A stretch of 6,097 bases of DNA from RUG11462 sp045539315. Lineage in GTDB: Bacteria; Bacillota; Clostridia; Oscillospirales; Acutalibacteraceae. A program made the translations under genes and the position numbers. Every line of letters begins with the position of its first letter. Positions within the stretch are counted from its first letter, which is position 1. Positions 6,086 to 6,097 of the stretch are shown piece after piece. The stretch spans positions 1 through 6,097 of the forward strand of contig JAZQFC010000023.1 of NCBI GenBank assembly GCA_045539315.1, in the 5' to 3' direction. Under the pieces are notes generated by a model. It worked only from the letters and a program-made list of their open reading frames with translations, was not told the origin of the DNA and did no database searches.

Positions 6086-6097
6086 ATATTCAAAATC

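Overview
The window is AT-rich DNA from a low-GC Gram-positive bacterium, most likely a gut-type member of the Clostridia. The evidence is strong AGGAGG-type ribosome binding sites, TTGAAA/TATAAT promoters with a 17-base spacer, hairpin-plus-U-run terminators, a BspA-type leucine-rich-repeat secreted protein and a long tyrosine-rich repeat protein. The genus cannot be fixed from the sequence alone.

Layout. (1) 2-1765 (+) is the 3' part of a large repeat protein gene whose start lies outside the window; its last third is a tandem array of six ~65-residue Tyr-rich units. (2) 1850-3369 (-) is a cardiolipin synthase gene (cls) of full expected length, broken by one missing base at the A run 2651-2654. 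The break separates the membrane N-terminus from both HKD catalytic motifs. (3) 3522-4055 (+) encodes a small multi-pass membrane protein of the 'putative small multidrug export' family (COG2426 / PF06695-like, related to DedA). (4) 4096-4563 (-) encodes a TspO/MBR family membrane protein. (5) 4736-6031 (+) encodes a secreted BspA-type LRR protein.

Organisation. The five genes strictly alternate in strand, so each looks monocistronic. The two convergent junctions each carry one near-perfect hairpin with A and T tracts that can terminate in both directions (1797-1834 and 4059-4092), and a third terminator closes the last gene (6052-6085). The two divergent spacers (3370-3521 and 4564-4735) hold the promoters. 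The three clearest promoter elements share the extended -10 form TGGTAnAAT, and each divergent spacer has an inverted repeat placed where an operator could sit.

Together the window reads as cell-envelope housekeeping and surface functions: phospholipid synthesis, two or three small integral membrane proteins and two surface or secreted repeat proteins. No mobile element, CRISPR array, RNA gene or defence/biosynthetic cluster was seen. I did not find a convincing new biological system. The points most worth checking are the cls frameshift, the Cys/Tyr repeat architecture and the two palindromic candidate operators.
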